DNA of 19,567 bases from Vulcanimicrobiota bacterium (GTDB taxonomy: Bacteria > Vulcanimicrobiota > Vulcanimicrobiia > Vulcanimicrobiales > Vulcanimicrobiaceae), in the NCBI GenBank assembly GCA_003155175.1, contig PMFP01000043.1:7908-27474 (forward strand). The letters are read 5' to 3'. How positions within the stretch are numbered: the stretch's first letter is position 1; each line of letters begins with the position of its first letter. The notes under the pieces were generated by a model. It was given only the letters and a program-made list of their open reading frames with translations. It did not search any database and was not told the origin of the DNA. Below, piece by piece: positions 7,147 to 14,079 of the stretch. Both the position numbers and the translations under genes were made by a program.

Positions 7147-8792
7147 ATATCCACGTTCATCATGTTGTCGAACTGCGAGACGTTGTTGGGATGGTAGCCC
7201 TTGAGGTCGGAGTTGTAGAGATATGCGTCCTGCCGGATGTAGGTGACGATCGAAGGCACGTCTTTGACGAACTCTTGCTGGATCGCCAGCACGTCTCCGT
7301 TTCGCTGGGACTGCTCGAAGTGCCCGAAGAGTGCGTCCATCGCGGCCTGCGCTCTCTGGTTGCACCAGCGTAGATTGTTCTGTCCGGCGGGCGGAAAGCT
7401 ATGGCAACCGTAGATCGGCATCATGTCACCGATCGCTTCGTTCTGCCAAGCAAAGAAAATGACGTCCCACTTGTCGCCATAGACGACGCCGCCTTCCTTT
7501 GACGGCGCGAACATGATCGCCGACTGCACGTGATGGACGGAAAACGTGACGCCGATCTGCTTCCACGTCTGACGGATGAGTTCAATCTGCTCGTCCGTAT
7601 CGTTCGATCCCGTGACCGTGTAGAGATCGAGCGCCAGCCGAGTACCGTTCTTCGCGCGCACGCCGTCGGCGCCGAGCTTCCAGCCGGCCTTGTCGAGCAG
7701 AGCATTGGCTTGCGCGACGTCGAACGGCGTTTTCTGAATAGAGGTAACGCTGTATGGCGCCGTGAGCGGCGTCGTGACGTCTTGTAAGGAACCGAGGCCG
7801 TGACCGATCTTCTGCAGGATCGTCGCGCGGTCCGTGGCTAGCCGGATTGCGGCCCGCACGGCGGGATCGCTGTCGCCCGGGCGCTGCAGGTTGAAATCGA
7901 TGTGGTTGTAGATATAGCCAGGCTTCTTGAACGTCGTGAATCCCGGTGTATCGCGCAAGCGGTCCAGATAACTGCCGGGCATCGTGTACCAGAGATCGAC
8001 TTCGTGGGCCTGGATCTGCGACTCGAGCGTGTTGCGGTCGGGGATGATCTTGAAGATGACCTCGTCGAGCTTCGGTCGCCCGCGCCAGTAGAGCGGGTTG
8101 GCAACCATCACGACTTGCTGCGCCCGGTCCCAGCGCTGGACTTTGAACGGCCCGATCCCGACCGGCAGCGCGTTGTACGGGACGTTGTTGATATTCGGGT
8201 ATTGCGCGAGCAGATGCTTGGGGAGGATGCACGGATTCGCGCCCGCCGTCGAAAAGAACGTCTCGACGAACGGCGAGTACGGCTTCTTCATGTGATAGAC
8301 GACCGTGAACTTGTCGGGCTCCGCGACCGACGCGATCTGATCCCAGCCCAGCCGGCCGATCTCGTCGTTCGCCGTATTCAAGACGACCTTGGTCGAGAAG
8401 ACCACGTCGTCGGCGTCGAACGGAACGCCGTCGGCCCACTTCACGCCCTTGCGAAGATGATACGTGATCGTGAGGCCGTCCTTACTGACGCCCCCGTTCG
8501 CTTGAGTCGGAATCTCGGTAGCGAGCTCGGGATAGGGGTTGTTGTTCTCGTCCCAGCGCACGAGCCACGCCATCGTCATCTGAGCGACGTAACCGACGTC
8601 GGCAAACTGGCCCAAATGCGGATTCAGCGTGTTCACGTCGCCGGCGTCCGCCATCCGAAGCACGTGCGGCTGCGTCCAGGAATTCGTCCGCCCCCCCGTT
8701 CCCGAGCCCGCGGTCGAGGTCTTCGAGCAGGCGGCAAGCGCGGCTGCAATCGCGCAGCACGTGAGGATGCGAACGAACGTCCGAATGCGCAT
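7143..8792 (-). CDS. Family-5 (Dpp/Opp-type) solute-binding lipoprotein, copy 2
   Basis: This is a 549-residue extracytoplasmic binding protein of SBP family 5, which normally delivers peptides, nickel or other solutes to an ABC permease. The signal peptide ends in a lipobox LAAC with Cys22 (19-22), so the mature protein is a lipoprotein. Typical family landmarks are LNPHLG, SKDGLTITYHLRKGVKW, PVGIGPFKV and GRPKLDEVIFKIIPDRNTLE, followed by the C-terminal lobe. It is clearly a paralog of the gene just upstream. The ATG at 8792 shares its A with that gene's TAA (TAATG), suggesting translational coupling. An in-frame start exists far upstream (9407) but only in antisense-like sequence. A run of seven G on the coding strand (8691-8697) lies just after the lipobox. 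No permease or ATPase gene is nearby. Confidence 0.93.
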   Translation of the reverse strand: MRIRTFVRILTCCAIAAALAACSKTSTAGSGTGGRTNSWTQPHVLRMADAGDVNTLNPHLGQFADVGYVAQMTMAWLVRWDENNNPYPELATEIPTQANGGVSKDGLTITYHLRKGVKWADGVPFDADDVVFSTKVVLNTANDEIGRLGWDQIASVAEPDKFTVVYHMKKPYSPFVETFFSTAGANPCILPKHLLAQYPNINNVPYNALPVGIGPFKVQRWDRAQQVVMVANPLYWRGRPKLDEVIFKIIPDRNTLESQIQAHEVDLWYTMPGSYLDRLRDTPGFTTFKKPGYIYNHIDFNLQRPGDSDPAVRAAIRLATDRATILQKIGHGLGSLQDVTTPLTAPYSVTSIQKTPFDVAQANALLDKAGWKLGADGVRAKNGTRLALDLYTVTGSNDTDEQIELIRQTWKQIGVTFSVHHVQSAIMFAPSKEGGVVYGDKWDVIFFAWQNEAIGDMMPIYGCHSFPPAGQNNLRWCNQRAQAAMDALFGHFEQSQRNGDVLAIQQEFVKDVPSIVTYIRQDAYLYNSDLKGYHPNNVSQFDNMMNVDI

Positions 8793-10471
8793 TAGATCGA
8801 GTACTCCCATGGATTCCAGAAGGCCGAGATCACCGGCGAAGGATCGAAGCCTTTGAGGTCGGTGTTGTAGACGTACGGCTCCTTCAGGAAATAGACGACG
8901 ATGGTCGGCACGTCGATCGCCATCTGCTGCTGCACGATCTGGTACTGCTTCTTGCGCTCGTTCTGGTCCAGCGTCGAGAGCGCCGCGCGCGTGGCCGCAG
9001 TGACCTTGGGGTTGTTCCAGAACAGGCCGTTTTGTCCGTGCGGCGCCAGATTGTCGCCCGAGTAGATCGCGCTGTCGTCCGGATCCGCGGCCGCCACCCA
9101 ACTGAAGAACGCGACGTCGTAGTGGCCGCCCTGGATGATGCCGGCCGACGAGTTGTCGAAGAATTCGGTCGTGGGCACGTTCTTGACGTCGCCCTGCGCG
9201 CCGACGTCGTGCCACTCCTGCTGAACCAGTGTCTGAATCGCCTTGCCGTTGGTGTTCTCGGTCTGCGTGCTCAGATTGAACTCCAGACGCTTCCCGTTTT
9301 TGACGCGGATGCCGTCGGGTCCGACCTTCCATCCGTCCGCATCGAGAATCGCCTTGGCCTTTTCGGGGTCGAACGGGTGGTGTTCGAAGTCGCCGGTGTA
9401 GGCCCACGAGAGCGCGGGGTTCTGATCCGTTTCGGCGGCTACCGCCGACCCGTGCGCGATCTTTTGGATGATCTCGTCGCGGTTGGTCGCGTAGGCCAGC
9501 GCGAGGCGAACCTTCGGATCGCCGACGATCGGACTGCGCAAGTTGAAGTCAATGTGGGCGTAGAGAAACGAGTTCACGCGAATCGCGTTCAGACCGTTGG
9601 CCGGATCCGCGGCGATTTCTTGGTAACGCGGCCAGTTCAATCCCGTACCCCGAGCCAGCATGTCGATCTCGTGGGTGAGGAGCTGCGTCTCCATGGTGTT
9701 CTCGTCGGGCATGCTCTTGAAGATCACTTCGTCGAGCTTCGGCTTGCCCAGATAGAAATACGGATTGGCGACCATGCGAACTTCGTCGCCGCGCTTCCAC
9801 TCGACGACTTTGAACGGGCCGCTGCCGACCGGCAGCGAGTTGAACGGCGCCGTATTGAGCGAACCCTTGTCGTCGTTGTACTTAGCTAAAATATGTTCGG
9901 GCAGAATCGGCGCGTTGCCGTTTACGCCCCAGAGCTGCTGCAGGTAGGGCGCGTAAAGCCGCTTCATGTGGATGATCGCGACGTGGGGATCGCTGCAATC
10001 GATCGTGGCGATGTCCCGAAAGCCGTCCGTCGTGTTCACGTTGTTGTGCGTGTTCATGATGACTTGCCACGTGAACTTAAGGTCGTTACACGTGAGCGGC
10101 TGGCCGTCTTGCCACTTGATGTTGTGCCGCAGTTTGTATTTGAGCAGCAAGCCGTCTTTGCTGACGTCGCCGTTTGCGACGGTCGGGACCTCGGAGAGGG
10201 CGTCGGGGACCGGTTGCGCTTTGCTGTTATAACGAATCGCATACGAATAGACGAACATCGAGACGTCGCCGCCGACCGCATTGGTGTCGAGTTCCGTCAC
10301 GAGCGATTTGGGATTCCCGTTTTCGGCAAACGTGAAAATACCGGGCTTGGTCCAGGGGTGCCGGCCGCCGGCGCCCGCGCTCGAGCTCTGTTCGCTCACC
10401 TTCGAGCATCCCGTCAGGGCCACGGCAATCGCCGCGGCGGCTATCGCTCCACGCGTCAGTAAAGAGGCCAG
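8792..10471 (-). CDS. Family-5 (Dpp/Opp-type) solute-binding lipoprotein, copy 1, probable CTG start
   Basis: This is an SBP family 5 lipoprotein of 559 residues if it starts at CTG 10471. Landmarks are VSKDGLLLKYKLRHNIKW, LPVGSGPFKVVEWKRGDE, GKPKLDEVIFKSMPDENTME and AHIDFNLRSP. The first standard start codon in this frame is GTG 10423, which would leave only MALTGC before the lipobox cysteine and so no usable signal peptide. Starting at CTG 10471 gives a complete one: a short n-region with Arg7, a hydrophobic Ala-rich core (9-19) and lipobox LTGC with Cys22. AAGGAG sits 8 nt before that CTG. The frame is otherwise open back to the TolC stop but contains no ATG, GTG or TTG there. It shares TAATG with the downstream paralog. 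The ligand is unknown. Confidence 0.9.
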   Translation of the reverse strand: MASLLTRGAIAAAAIAVALTGCSKVSEQSSSAGAGGRHPWTKPGIFTFAENGNPKSLVTELDTNAVGGDVSMFVYSYAIRYNSKAQPVPDALSEVPTVANGDVSKDGLLLKYKLRHNIKWQDGQPLTCNDLKFTWQVIMNTHNNVNTTDGFRDIATIDCSDPHVAIIHMKRLYAPYLQQLWGVNGNAPILPEHILAKYNDDKGSLNTAPFNSLPVGSGPFKVVEWKRGDEVRMVANPYFYLGKPKLDEVIFKSMPDENTMETQLLTHEIDMLARGTGLNWPRYQEIAADPANGLNAIRVNSFLYAHIDFNLRSPIVGDPKVRLALAYATNRDEIIQKIAHGSAVAAETDQNPALSWAYTGDFEHHPFDPEKAKAILDADGWKVGPDGIRVKNGKRLEFNLSTQTENTNGKAIQTLVQQEWHDVGAQGDVKNVPTTEFFDNSSAGIIQGGHYDVAFFSWVAAADPDDSAIYSGDNLAPHGQNGLFWNNPKVTAATRAALSTLDQNERKKQYQIVQQQMAIDVPTIVVYFLKEPYVYNTDLKGFDPSPVISAFWNPWEYSI

Positions 10472-10479
10472 CGGACCCG

Positions 10480-10485
10480 CTCCTT
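10480..10485 (-). promoter_or_regulatory. Shine-Dalgarno supporting a CTG start
   Basis: Read on the minus strand, AAGGAG (within a longer purine run GAGGAAGGAG) lies 8 nt upstream of the CTG at 10471. Its position fits that codon and not the GTG at 10423, which is more than 50 nt away and has no comparable site. Confidence 0.65.
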
Positions 10486-10523
10486 CCTCGCCGGTCGGCG
10501 AGCGTCGTACCCGAGCCCTCGTT

Positions 10524-10553
10524 GGCAGGCCTGCCGCAAAAATCCCGCGCGGG
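10524..10553. repeat. Two perfect palindromes between the TolC-like gene and the binding-protein gene
   Basis: The 87-nt gap holds two perfect palindromes: a 12-bp GGCAGGCCTGCC (10524-10535) and a 10-bp CCCGCGCGGG (10544-10553). On the minus strand the second is followed by ATTTTT, which faintly resembles an attenuating terminator, although its stem would be only 3 bp. A protein-binding dyad is an equally good reading. The gap may therefore separate expression of the efflux pair from the binding-protein pair. Confidence 0.35.
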
Positions 10554-10558
10554 CGATG

Positions 10559-12013
10559 CTACAGGTGCAGGTCGCTCAGTCCGACCGCGAAGTTGTAGGT
10601 CTCGACGGCGTTGTGGACGTTATAGATCGCCGTGATGTACGCGGCTTGCGCCGTGGCGAGGTTCGCTTCGGCCGTCGTCACGTCTACGACGGTCGCGGTG
10701 CCCACCCGGTATTGCGCTTGCGCCGCGTCGAGCGCCACGCGCGAGCTGGTCACTTCCGATTGCGCCTGCACCGCGGATGCCCGTGCCGATACGAGCCCCG
10801 CGACGGCCGTGCGGACGTCCGACTCGACCTGCAGCCGCGTTTGCACGAGCCCGGCTTTGGCCTGGTCGAGCTGCGATGCCGCGACGGCGACGTTGTAGTT
10901 GGTCAACCCCTGATCGAATATCGGAATCGTGAGCGTCGCTCCCAGCTGCTGCGCGCCCTGAAAGGTGCGCTCCTGGCCGGTAATTCTCGATTCGCCGAGG
11001 TCGCCGTTGGCAACCAGCGACGGATAGTGGGCGCCCCGCGCATACTGCAGGCCGTACTCCGCCGAGTACTCGGTGTTCTGCGCCGCCAAGTAATCGGGCC
11101 GCATCAGGAAGCCCTGCGTTACCGACTTGCGATACGACGGCACCGTGGTGGTGGTGTCCGGCGGAACGGGTTGCGGAACCACCTCGGTGTCGGCGTCCAG
11201 CCCGATCGTCGTGGCAAACGTGGACTGCGCGCCGATCGCCTGGCCCTGGGCGGTGACGAGGGTATTGCGCGCTTGCGCGGTCTGGAACTGAGCGTTGGCG
11301 AGATCGGAGCGGGCGGCGGCGCCGCTGTTGATCTGCGCGCGCACGGAGCGTTCTTGAATTTCGAATTCGCGAACTAGCGTGGCGCTGGAATCGATCGTCG
11401 CGTTTGCCTCAAGGACGGCGTAGTAGGCGGTCGAGACCGAGCGCTCGAGCGTTTGAAGTTGACGCAGCAGCGTTTCGTTGCCGGCGATATTGGCCGACCG
11501 CGCCGACTTGATCGCTGCGATGACGCGGCCGCCGTCGTAAATCAGCTGCTGCAATATGGCGTCGGCCTTGAATTCCGTCGGGTTGCTGGAGCCGGTATTC
11601 GTGCCGGTCCCGGTGTTGTTAATTTGAAAGCCGTACAGGCGCGTCGCCGAAGCGACGACGTCCACGCTGGGGAACAGCGCGGATTGCTCGGCGCCGTATT
11701 TGGCACGAATCGCATCGTATTGCGCGCGCTCGGTCGCGAATGCCGGTGAAAGCACGACGGCCATCGCGACGGCCTGCTGCAGCGTGATCTCCGGCGGCAC
11801 GCCTTTGTGAGGAACGAGCTGAACGACGTCGGGCGCCGCCGGGCCGTAGGCGGGATACGGTATGGGCGTCGTGCTCATACTGGGCATCGGCGCCGGCGTC
11901 GGCATTACCACCGGCTCGTCGGCGCTTTGCGAGCGCGCCACGACGGGCAGCGCCAGCGCGAAAACGAGCGCTGCCGCGAACGAGCGCGCCGCTGCGTGTC
12001 GGAAGTCCGTCAT
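10559..12013 (-). CDS. TolC-like outer-membrane efflux protein
   Basis: This is a 484-residue outer-membrane factor that forms the exit duct of tripartite efflux or type I secretion systems. An N-terminal signal peptide (about 1-28) is followed by a Pro/Met-rich spacer. Two OEP-type repeats of long alpha-hairpins then follow, the first starting at ITLQQAVAMAVVLSP and the second with RPDYLAAQNTEYSAEYGLQYARG. Ala/Gln/Thr-rich heptads dominate both, and short beta segments such as LGATLTIPIFDQG mark the barrel strands. The length fits the family. Its ATG overlaps the TAA of the adaptor gene (TAATG), so the two are translationally coupled and probably assemble together. No cognate inner-membrane pump gene is adjacent. 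Confidence 0.92.
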   Translation of the reverse strand: MTDFRHAAARSFAAALVFALALPVVARSQSADEPVVMPTPAPMPSMSTTPIPYPAYGPAAPDVVQLVPHKGVPPEITLQQAVAMAVVLSPAFATERAQYDAIRAKYGAEQSALFPSVDVVASATRLYGFQINNTGTGTNTGSSNPTEFKADAILQQLIYDGGRVIAAIKSARSANIAGNETLLRQLQTLERSVSTAYYAVLEANATIDSSATLVREFEIQERSVRAQINSGAAARSDLANAQFQTAQARNTLVTAQGQAIGAQSTFATTIGLDADTEVVPQPVPPDTTTTVPSYRKSVTQGFLMRPDYLAAQNTEYSAEYGLQYARGAHYPSLVANGDLGESRITGQERTFQGAQQLGATLTIPIFDQGLTNYNVAVAASQLDQAKAGLVQTRLQVESDVRTAVAGLVSARASAVQAQSEVTSSRVALDAAQAQYRVGTATVVDVTTAEANLATAQAAYITAIYNVHNAVETYNFAVGLSDLHL

Positions 12014-13272
12014 TAGTGCGCCGCACCACCGCCGGACGCGCCGGGAGCGCCGGAGGCTCCGTTCACGGCGACGACGCTCCCGTCCTTAAGCGCGTCGGGA
12101 CGCGTCGTGATCACTTTTGTTCCCGCCGTAACCTTGTCGCTGACGACTTCGGCCTGCGTGTCGGTCTCGAGGCCGACGCGAACCGGGACTTGCACCGCTT
12201 TTCCGTCCTGGATCGTGAAGACGGACGAGCCCTTCTCGTCTTCGGCGATCGCCGAGCGAGGCACCAAGATAACGCCGAAGCGCTGCTCCTTGGGAATCGT
12301 TGCCGAGATCAGCATGCCGCCACGCAAGACGTCCCCCGGATTGGGCATCTGCACCCGAGCCAAGTACGACAGCGTGCCGCTGGTGGGAACGGCGTTGACG
12401 TTTTGCACGCGGACCTGGAACGTTTTTCCCGGCAGCGAGCTCGACGTGAGCGACGCAGGCGAACCCGGTTTCACGAATTCCAGATACGTGTCGGGTACGT
12501 TGATGTTGATCCACACGGTGTCGACTTGCGAAATCGAAAGCACCGGGGTGCTGGGCGAAGCCATGGCGCCGGGGTCCATCAAGCGCTGCGTGACGACGCC
12601 GGAAAACGGCGCGTAGAGCGTCGTCTGGCCGATCTGCGTGCGCAAGACGTTGGCTTGCGCCGCCGAGGACTGCGCGGCGGCCTCCTGGGCCTTCACGTTC
12701 TCGGCGCTCACGGTGTTATTGCGCAAGCCGACCGACGCGTTGTTGTACGCTTGCTGGGCAGACACGTACTGCGCCTGCGAATTCTGCAACGCGGTCTGCG
12801 ACACGTAGCCCTGCTTGTAGAGCTGCTCGTTTTGATTGTAGACGAGTTTCGCGTTGTCGAGCGCGGCTTTCGCCGTCGAGAGCGCGGCGTTATTGGTTTG
12901 CACTTGGAACGGAAGGCCGACGGTCGCGCCGCGCGCCGTGGCGCTGGCCTGGGACGTCGCGGCCTCGGCCTGCGCGAGTTGCGCTTGGAGCGTCGACGCG
13001 TCGATGCGCGCGAGCACCTGCCCGGCGCTGACGCGATCGCCGACGTTCACGTAGACGGCCGTGATCGGGCCGTTCTGCTGGAAGGCCAGCGTGGACTGCA
13101 GCAGCGGAGCGACCTGGCCGTCGAGGTTGATGAAGGTCGCGATGTTGCCGCGCGCCGCCGGCGCGGCGTCCACGCTCAAAGGCGGCGGTCCCGCAGGCCC
13201 CCCGCCCTTTCCGCACGCGGACAAGAGCAGGGCGGCGGCGACGGCTGCCGGCGCAAGGCGGTAGTGGCGCAT
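12013..13272 (-). CDS. RND/HlyD-type periplasmic adaptor (membrane fusion) lipoprotein
   Basis: This is a 419-residue adaptor joining an inner-membrane transporter to an outer-membrane duct. The signal peptide ends in lipobox LSAC (Cys20), followed by a Gly/Pro stretch. The first lipoyl half-motif is VNVGDRVSAGQVLARID. A long alpha-hairpin rich in Ala/Gln follows, then the second half-motif LYAPFSGVVTQRLMDPGAM, a beta-barrel domain and a membrane-proximal domain (VPRSAIAEDEKGSSVF). The last 15 residues are Gly/Ala/Ser-rich. It is the first gene of the minus-strand cluster and is coupled to the TolC-like gene by TAATG. Upstream it faces the divergent thioesterase gene across 207 bp, so no RND, ABC or MFS pump gene belongs to this unit inside the window. 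Confidence 0.93.
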   Translation of the reverse strand: MRHYRLAPAAVAAALLLSACGKGGGPAGPPPLSVDAAPAARGNIATFINLDGQVAPLLQSTLAFQQNGPITAVYVNVGDRVSAGQVLARIDASTLQAQLAQAEAATSQASATARGATVGLPFQVQTNNAALSTAKAALDNAKLVYNQNEQLYKQGYVSQTALQNSQAQYVSAQQAYNNASVGLRNNTVSAENVKAQEAAAQSSAAQANVLRTQIGQTTLYAPFSGVVTQRLMDPGAMASPSTPVLSISQVDTVWININVPDTYLEFVKPGSPASLTSSSLPGKTFQVRVQNVNAVPTSGTLSYLARVQMPNPGDVLRGGMLISATIPKEQRFGVILVPRSAIAEDEKGSSVFTIQDGKAVQVPVRVGLETDTQAEVVSDKVTAGTKVITTRPDALKDGSVVAVNGASGAPGASGGGAAH

Positions 13273-13479
13273 TATGTGATCTCTACTCCAATGCTATGTT
13301 CGCAGCTACGATGTCATCTACGGGCGTGGGGGGCCCTTTGATTCGTCCGGTTCTCATAAATAGGACGACGTGCCCCCCGTTCGCCCCGAGGACGGGCCCG
13401 CGCCCCCCGTTTGCTCCCCAACACATATCGTGTGAACCTTGGAGGCCGCTGGCGAGATGCGCCGTATCTCCCCCGGGCC
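13273..13479. other. Divergent intergenic region between adaptor and thioesterase genes
   Basis: This 207-bp gap must hold the promoters of both outward-facing genes if the proposed starts are right. It contains three runs of six G or C (around 13329, 13372 and 13403), two of them in a near direct repeat (CCCCCCGTTCGC at about 13373 and CCCCCCGTTTGC at about 13403). On the minus strand a weak pair, ATGACA and TAGCAT 15 nt apart, precedes the adaptor gene. It is too poor to call a promoter. No RNA motif was recognised. Confidence 0.4.
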
Positions 13480-13875
13480 ATGACCGCGAAACTCGGTATC
13501 GGTCAATCCTACAAGTTCCAAAGCCGCGTCGAAGAGTGGATGACCGCCGAAAAGGCGGGGAACGCGGGGGTCGACGTACTTTCTACGTCCCATCTCGTTC
13601 AGCTCGTCGAGCAGGCCGCCGTCCATTGTATCGCTCCCCTCCTGGAGCCCGGCCAGATCACCCTGGGCACCCACATCGACCTCGAGCACCACAAACCGGT
13701 CCCTGTCGGCTTCATGGTGCGCGCCGAAGTTGAAGTGGTTTTGATCGACGGCCCCCGGGTCAGTTTTGCCGTCCAGGTCTTCGACGAGCGGGAGGCCGTG
13801 GCCGAGGGGACCCACGAGCGCTATACCATAGAGAAGGCGAAATTTATGGCAAAGCTTGAAGAAAAGCTCGCCTGA
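13480..13875 (+). CDS. FlK-like hotdog-fold acyl-CoA thioesterase
   Basis: This is a cytoplasmic hotdog-fold thioesterase of 131 residues that should hydrolyse a short acyl-CoA. The best landmarks are STSHLVQLVEQAA (35-47) and GTHIDLEHHKPVPVG (63-77). Candidate catalytic residues T36, E44 and H70 have exactly the spacing of the Thr42/Glu50/His76 triad of fluoroacetyl-CoA thioesterase FlK. At the ungapped positions of FlK's lid phenylalanines (33 and 36) this protein has glycine (27 and 30), so fluoroacetyl-CoA specificity is not expected. The ATG at 13480 is chosen because the fold begins just after it; GTG 13432 and TTG 13411 are in-frame alternatives, and none has a strong ribosome-binding site. 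A 204-nt leader separates it from the next gene. Confidence 0.85.
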   Translation: MTAKLGIGQSYKFQSRVEEWMTAEKAGNAGVDVLSTSHLVQLVEQAAVHCIAPLLEPGQITLGTHIDLEHHKPVPVGFMVRAEVEVVLIDGPRVSFAVQVFDEREAVAEGTHERYTIEKAKFMAKLEEKLA

Positions 13876-14079
13876 AGGTACTTTAGGAAGTAGCGGAAGC
13901 GGCAGACCACCCTCCGGTCGCTGAGAACTGGCTGGATTATCATGAGAACGGCCTGGGTTCAACGGCAGGGGGAGCAATCGGCTGCTCCCGAACTAACCTA
14001 CGGAGAGGACCGCCTTCCTCCGCCACCCGTTGGGGGTGCTAAGGGGGCGCGGGCCTATGGCTAAAGCTAGGAGGACACT
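13876..14079 (+). promoter_or_regulatory. Hairpin-rich leader of the stalk-domain/barrel gene (possible structured RNA)
   Basis: The 204-nt gap carries several local inverted repeats on the coding strand. The strongest is GGGAGCA (13970-13976) with TGCTCCC (13983-13989), extended outward across an asymmetric internal loop by GTTC (13957-13960) with GAAC (13990-13993). Further candidates are GACC...GGTC near 13905-13919, CGGAG...CTCCG near 14001-14022 and CACCC...GGGTG near 14025-14038. None is followed by a U-run, so they do not look like terminators of the thioesterase gene. The layout resembles a structured 5' leader, but I do not recognise a known riboswitch class. A promoter probably also lies here. 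Confidence 0.35.
14069..14074 (+). promoter_or_regulatory. Shine-Dalgarno fixing a TTG start
   Basis: A perfect AGGAGG lies 5 nt before the TTG at 14080. It is the strongest ribosome-binding site in the window and establishes TTG as the start, with the signal peptide beginning immediately after it. A strong site paired with a weak start codon suggests an abundantly expressed gene whose translation could be tuned by the leader. Confidence 0.85.

Noticed and set aside
13291..13317. Possible minus-strand promoter (ATGACA, 15 nt, TAGCAT) for the adaptor gene.
   Set aside because: Spacer is short, the -10 match is poor, and promoter consensus of this lineage is unknown.
13919..13960. TPP-riboswitch-like words (CTGAGA, then CTGGAT).
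   Set aside because: The spacing and the remaining conserved core, including the ACCC/GGG helix, are missing, and the downstream gene has no thiamine link.
13952..13970. GGTTCAA resembling a tRNA T-loop.
   Set aside because: No 5-bp T-stem with 7-nt loop, no anticodon or acceptor arms nearby.
13982..14012. Faint resemblance to the 3' part of a ydaO (c-di-AMP) riboswitch (CCGAA, CTAACCT, GAGAGGA).
   Set aside because: The other conserved blocks were not found in order; too weak to name without a covariance-model search.
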